Shown here piece after piece: positions 59,820 through 64,000 of a DNA stretch of 64,000 nt. The stretch is from positions 49,870,811 to 49,934,810 of the forward strand of contig JAVHZZ010000011.1 in NCBI GenBank assembly GCA_036250195.1, given 5' to 3'. The number at the start of each line of letters is the position of its first letter. Position 1 is the first letter of the stretch. The DNA is from Mixophyes australis. Lineage: Eukaryota; Chordata; Amphibia; Anura; Limnodynastidae. The notes beneath the pieces were generated by a model. It was given only the letters and a program-made list of their open reading frames with translations. It was not told the origin of the DNA and searched no databases. A program made the position numbers and the translations under genes.

Positions 59820-62181
59820 GCTTTCACTTCTACCCCTCAGACATCTACCTCCACAATGACAGGGCATTAAGGATCTGGATAAATCAAAATTGGGGTTGAT
59901 TTAAGGACCTCAATGTTTGGAAAGTTTCCACTGCTTCAGGGGATAATTGACAAGGATTTGGTACTATCAGCCTAAGAGTTGTGTTGGGATCCGGAAGTTT
60001 TTAATACATTGATGACAGTAAATGAAGAAACTCAAAAATGGTTGAATCTGTTTAAGATTAACTGGTTAAGCACATTCTAAGATAGCCTTGGACATAAACA
60101 GAGAGCCTCTTGCTCAAAATAATATAACAACGAAAGAGGAATTTTGTCAATAGCAAAAGGAAATTCTTCTCTCATTTAGCACATAAAGAGTCCTCTTTAT
60201 GTTTCTGTAGGACCAAATGAACATGTTGCCTATGCTCAGAGGAAAATATTCAAATGTCATAATATATGTAATCATCTTTTTTCCTTACAAAGAAAAAATC
60301 CTGCTCTAGCTGGAGATATAGGTTCTGTACGTTTTCTTATTATGAGTTCATTCATCAACAAAGTTTCCGCAGTTGAAAGAGCATAAAACTTTCCCATTAA
60401 GGGGCATACATTCAGGAACGAGAATCTATGGGATAAGCCACATGAGGAGACAGGACTTCAACTATAATTTTACAAAAACACATTAGCAAAATAATGGAAC
60501 TGAAGAAACACATTTTCAAGTGTCTTTGTGGACAAGTGTAAAAGAGCGTGAAGAGAGCTGATAATGCAGGCTGCACACAACATTATCTGCCCTTTCCAGA
60601 CTGTAGATTATGCTCATTTCACCAAGGAAATCCAAGAATCACCGGCTAAAGAACACGATACAGTGTGAGAATGAAGGCCACCAAATTCAAGAAGATATGC
60701 ACAAAATCATCCCTTCTAAGAGTGGCTGACCATTAATACTACCTGAATGAAGTAGGCAAGTATATAAACACCTCCTTTGGATTGTATTGTATGTAAGTAT
60801 ATAAACACCTAAGAAAACATCTATAAAGAGCTGCTCAAATTCCTGATTTAAAGCTACAGATATTTGTATTCTCTCATTAATAATTTAAGAAACTACCTGA
60901 ATGCCTAAGTGTGTCGCCTTCGGTTCACCTAGGCACCAATATATTTCTGCTTCTATTTGCATGTGTAATAGAGGGCCAGAGGTGGTCTACTATTCTATTT
61001 CTCTAGCAGTTTAGCAAAGAATTGTAGATTATGTTCTTTCAAGGCTGCAGAAGATGATGAACAGGGCAATAATGGAGGCAAGAGAGCAGAGGGAGGTGCC
61101 CATTACATCATTCCCTGATGCAACAACTAATTTTAATAGCCAGATTCATACAGGTGTTTTGAGTCTGAGGAACAGAAAAAGTTACCAAGCATCCATAATG
61201 GATTGTGAGAAGCTAAAGCAAGATTGAAATTCCAGGACATTACATTCAGTGTGTACAGAGTACTGATGAACATGTAAGCAGTATTCATCAGCAGATTTAC
61301 AGTGTTATTTGAGGTTTCACAGTGAGTCAGCAGAAGCTTGGACATCGGGATCATCATAAAGTACACTAGGGGCTTCAAGGAAGGACTCAACTGATGCTAA
61401 TGATGAGAACCATGGGCTCAGATCAAAAGCCTTGTCCTGTAGATCACAAAGCAACAAGGTTTAGATAATGACAACCCTTTGATCTTCTGAGGTGGTCTTG
61501 GCCTTACTTTAGAATATAACTTGTGGCTTACTTTAAATACCTTTGAAGGATTTCTGGTCTCCAGGAAAACATTTGTATAAAATCATTTATGACTCAGGGT
61601 CAACTTGAGCAGTAGATTCACGAGCACCTGATCAGTTCTGGCCTCTTGAGTAGCATCCAGATTAGAAAGTTCTTAAACCTTCTTAATCAGAATGCCAAAT
61701 TGGAAAATACCACATCTGGGCTCAATCCTTTTTAATAATCACCAGTGATCAGGCTAGCATACCTTTTACTTATAACAGCCCTCTTTTCCTTAGAACAAAA
61801 TGCACTTACAGGTACTCAGATGCCCCTGGAGTTATGCATGAGCCAGAGGTATTTATCAGCAAGCAGTAGGGATGTGCACCGGCGACTTTTGGTGTCTCGT
61901 GTTTTGTGTTTTGGATTCAGATTTGCTTGAGGTTTTGGGTTCGGATTTGTCTCACAAAACACCTGCCGAAAGGTTTTGGTTCGGATTTAAGGTTTTGGAT
62001 TCAGATTTTTTTTGAAAAAAGCATAAAAAGTTCAAAAATCAAGTTTTTGGGCTTATTTTCACTCCTACGCTATTATTAACCTCAATAACATTCAATAACA
62101 ATCATTTCCACTAATTTACAGTGTATTCTGAACACCTAACAATATTGTTATTAGTCCAAAACGTTGCAACGAGGTATCTTT

Positions 62182-62840
62182 CTGAACTGCGTAGTGGAGT
62201 GGTCCCCACAATATAATAAGAATACCATCAACTGGTCTTTATGACACCAAAAAATTGTACCTGGACTGCGTAGAGGAGTGGTCCCCACAATATAATAAGA
62301 AAACGGCATCAACTGGTCTTAATTACACCAAAAATTGTACCTGGACTGCATAGAGGAGTGGTCACCACAATATAATAAGAAAACCATCAACTGGTCTTAA
62401 TTACACCAAAAATTGTACCTGGACTGCGTAGAGGAGTGGTCACCACAATATAATTTAAAAACCCTCAAATGGTCTGAATCCCACCAAAAATTGTACCTGG
62501 ACTGCGTAGAGGAGTGGTCCCTACAATATAATTAAAAAACCCTCCACGGGTCTGAATTCCAAAAAAAAAGTTTCTTGACTGCGTAGTGGGGTGGCCCCGG
62601 TACACAACTTTTTACTGGGGCCACAATATAATTAAAAAACCCTCCACGGGTCTGAATTCTACCAAAAAAGTTTATGGACTGCATAGTGTAGTGTTCCCCA
62701 CAATATTATTTACAAATTTTGCAGCAACAGTCAACGTTGTTTAATATCTGATACACCTCTATCTGGACTGCATAGTGGAGTGGCCCCGGTACTAAATTTG
62801 GTACTGGGGCCACAATACCTCCTCCAACTTCCAAGTGTAG
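62182..62840 (-). repeat. 78-bp-type tandem array in hAT-B copy 2
   Basis: Units with CTGGACTGCGTAGAGGAGTG-like starts lie at 62182, 62261, 62341, 62419, 62497, 62574, 62674 and 62763. The first five intervals are 77-80 bases. The last two are 100 and 89 because of inserted GGCCCCGGTAC-type segments. There are about eight units, against four to five in copy 1. Confidence 0.92.
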
Positions 62841-63200
62841 TGTTTATAACATATAAACACTACAGTAGTTCTAGCACGTCAATACCTCTTGTTTTAAATT
62901 ATGACAGGGCATTTTAATTTTGGTTTAATTTTTTGAATTTGTTGACATTTTGTTTTACTTTTTGAACATGGCAAACGACTGTTGAATGGTCACATAATGC
63001 CAAAAAAAGAGTTGCAAGATGGAATTGTCCTTGGGCCCTCCCACCCACCCTTATGTTGTTGAAATAGGACATGCACACTTTAACAAACCAATCATTTCAG
63101 CGACAGGGCCTACCAAACAACTTTGGCTGAAATGATTGGTTTGTTTGGGCCCCCACACCAAAAAAACAATTCATCTCTCCCTGTACAAACTAAACAGGCT

Positions 63201-63824
63201 CTACTGAGGAAAGATGTCGTCCTCATCCTCAACCTCTGATTCCTCTCCCCCTACAGTGTGTACTTCCTCCTCCTCACACATTATCAATTCGTCCCCACTG
63301 GACTCCACAACCACAGGTTCCTCTGTACTATCTGGAGGGCAGTGCTGTACTTCATTGAGGAATTGATTATTTATTTTTATAAACATCATTTTTTCAACGT
63401 TGTGAGGTAGCAACCTCCTTCGCCGCTCACTGACCAGGTTCCCCGCTGCACTAAAAACTCTTTCCGAGTACACACTGGAGGGGGGACAACTCAGGTAAAA
63501 TAGAGCCAGTTTGTACAGGGGCTTCCAAACTGCCTTTTATTCCTGCCAGTAACAATATGGACTGTCTGACATGTCTATTTGGATGGTGTCAGCAAAATAA
63601 TCCTCCACCATTTTTTCTATTGTGACAGCATCCAATGCAGCAACAGTAGACATATCTGCAATGATTGGCAGGTCCTTCAGTCCGGACCAGATGTTATCAG
63701 CATCCCCGCCAGCGGGTCTTTTAGGAAAACTGAGCTTTTTCCTCGCAGCTTTATCCTCCAAATTTTTGTTTTCTATTATATGTAGCACAAGAGAGCGTAC
63801 CCCTAAGCCACACACACTCGGCAA
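63201..63824 (-). pseudogene. hAT-B transposase, C-terminal part with deletion junction
   Basis: The reading starts in the leader and passes IIENKNLEDKA, the N-terminal sequence of copy 1 (whose start ATG is ATA here). It jumps at about 63750 to ARKKLSFPKRP, which lies near the C-terminus in hAT-A. It then reads NIWSGLKDLPIIADM and MVEDYFADTIQIDMSDSPY. One TAA at 63537-63539 breaks the frame. The remainder is open: VYSERVFSAAGNLVSERRRR and LLPHNVEKMMFIKINNQF are the hATC dimerisation core, and an acidic tail ends at 63201. The BED finger and the whole catalytic domain are deleted. It could at most make a dimerisation peptide. Confidence 0.9.
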
Positions 63825-63857
63825 AGCCTTTAAAAATTATATGCGGCACAGGAGAGT

Positions 63858-63980
63858 ACCACTGGACTTATACTGCAGAATCAGTGAACTTTGTAATATT
63901 GCAGTACCACTGGACTTATACTGCAGAATCAGTGAACTTTGTAATATTGCAGTACCAATGGACTTATACTGCAGGATTGT
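63858..63980 (-). repeat. 48-bp tandem repeat in hAT-B leader
   Basis: ACCACTGGACTTATACTGCA starts at 63858 and 63906 and, with one change, at 63954, an exact 48-base spacing. Each unit contains GAACTTTGTAATATTGCAGT. Copy 1 has about 1.5 units at 23740-23815, so the leader array has changed in number. Confidence 0.92.
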
Positions 63981-64000
63981 TTTTGGATATTTTTCTTTAA

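Larger units (their letters stand above)
57760..61650 (-). pseudogene. Ty3/gypsy retrotransposon, gag to integrase
   Basis: On the minus strand, gag appears first (about 61330-61560) with GDQKSFKGI and LSPWFSSLASVESFLEAPSV. Protease traces follow (61140-61330). The RT start (60290-60450) reads KFYALSTAETLLMNE and RTEPISPARAGFFLCKEK. After a deletion that removed most of the palm come HVHLVLQKHKEDSLCAK (60190-60240), the connection domain with ETFQTLRSL and FIVEVDVSEG-like sequence (59830-59930), and RNase H ending in HFIAVITYRPNTKNLKADVL (59500-59575). Integrase follows: the zinc region near 58600-58650, KPPLSMDFIADLPGNSVI (58145-58200) and YHPIYPTYQWVNQ (57880-57930). A full SINE splits integrase and a SINE tail splits RNase H. 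No LTR is recognisable. Confidence 0.82.
61867..64000 (-). mobile_element. hAT-B transposon, copy 2, partial in window
   Basis: The 3' end starts TAGGGATGTGCACCGGCGAC as in copy 1, with the same GGTTTTGGATTC repeats. The preceding 8 bases, GCAAGCAG (61859-61866), should recur at the other end, which lies beyond the window. The interior has a long 77-100 bp repeat array, the C-terminal part of the transposase, and a direct junction to the leader. The 5' terminal hairpin is outside the window. Confidence 0.9.

Overview
This window reads as non-coding nuclear DNA of a large vertebrate genome, most likely a frog. I found no host exon, tRNA or rRNA gene. Almost everything I can name is a mobile element: BED-finger hAT DNA transposons, V-SINEs with GATGATGAT tails, Ty3/gypsy elements of the sushi type, CR1, L2 and L1 LINEs, a Tc1 element that closely resembles a family known from fish and lampreys, and a class I endogenous retrovirus. 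Placing it in an anuran is an inference from this mixture.

Left part (1-21548). A 3'-truncated minus-strand hAT copy lies at 1682-4965. A complete plus-strand copy of the same family (hAT-A) lies at 7777-11615 with an 8-bp target duplication. Foldback MITEs lie at 1301-1512 and 5725-5950. An L2 tail lies at 14350-14592 and a gypsy retroelement at 17595-20455.

Middle (21549-36753). A second hAT family (hAT-B) is represented by a copy at 21549-24339 with a perfect 8-bp target duplication. It keeps only the N-terminal half of the transposase. A CR1 LINE (25290-26570) is split by a palindromic-ended MITE. A decayed L2 LINE (32850-35640) is split by a 394-bp retroposed insert with a 14-bp target duplication.

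Nested core (36754-45028). A minus-strand hAT-A element of about 8.3 kb, with its own target duplication, holds a 4.04-kb piece of a class I retrovirus: the end of RNase H, integrase, a nearly open env, and a 3' LTR. The retroviral piece has no 5' LTR, gag, protease or reverse transcriptase, yet the hAT sequence resumes on both sides with only a few bases lost. A second, younger copy of the retrovirus family, internally deleted, lies at 47023-48945.

Right part (45931-64000). It holds the Tc1 fragment, two further minus-strand gypsy elements (49560-50900 and 57760-61650, the latter hit by two SINEs), a solo gypsy LTR with a 5-bp duplication, an L1 ORF2 fragment, and a second hAT-B element that runs off the window. 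That element keeps the C-terminal part of the transposase, so the two hAT-B copies carry complementary deletions.

The elements do not work together as a pathway. The window is a record of serial insertion and deletion. The best leads are the seamless 5'-truncated retroviral insertion, the complementary hAT-B deletion derivatives with their 78-bp repeat arrays, and the env frame closed by a single in-frame stop.
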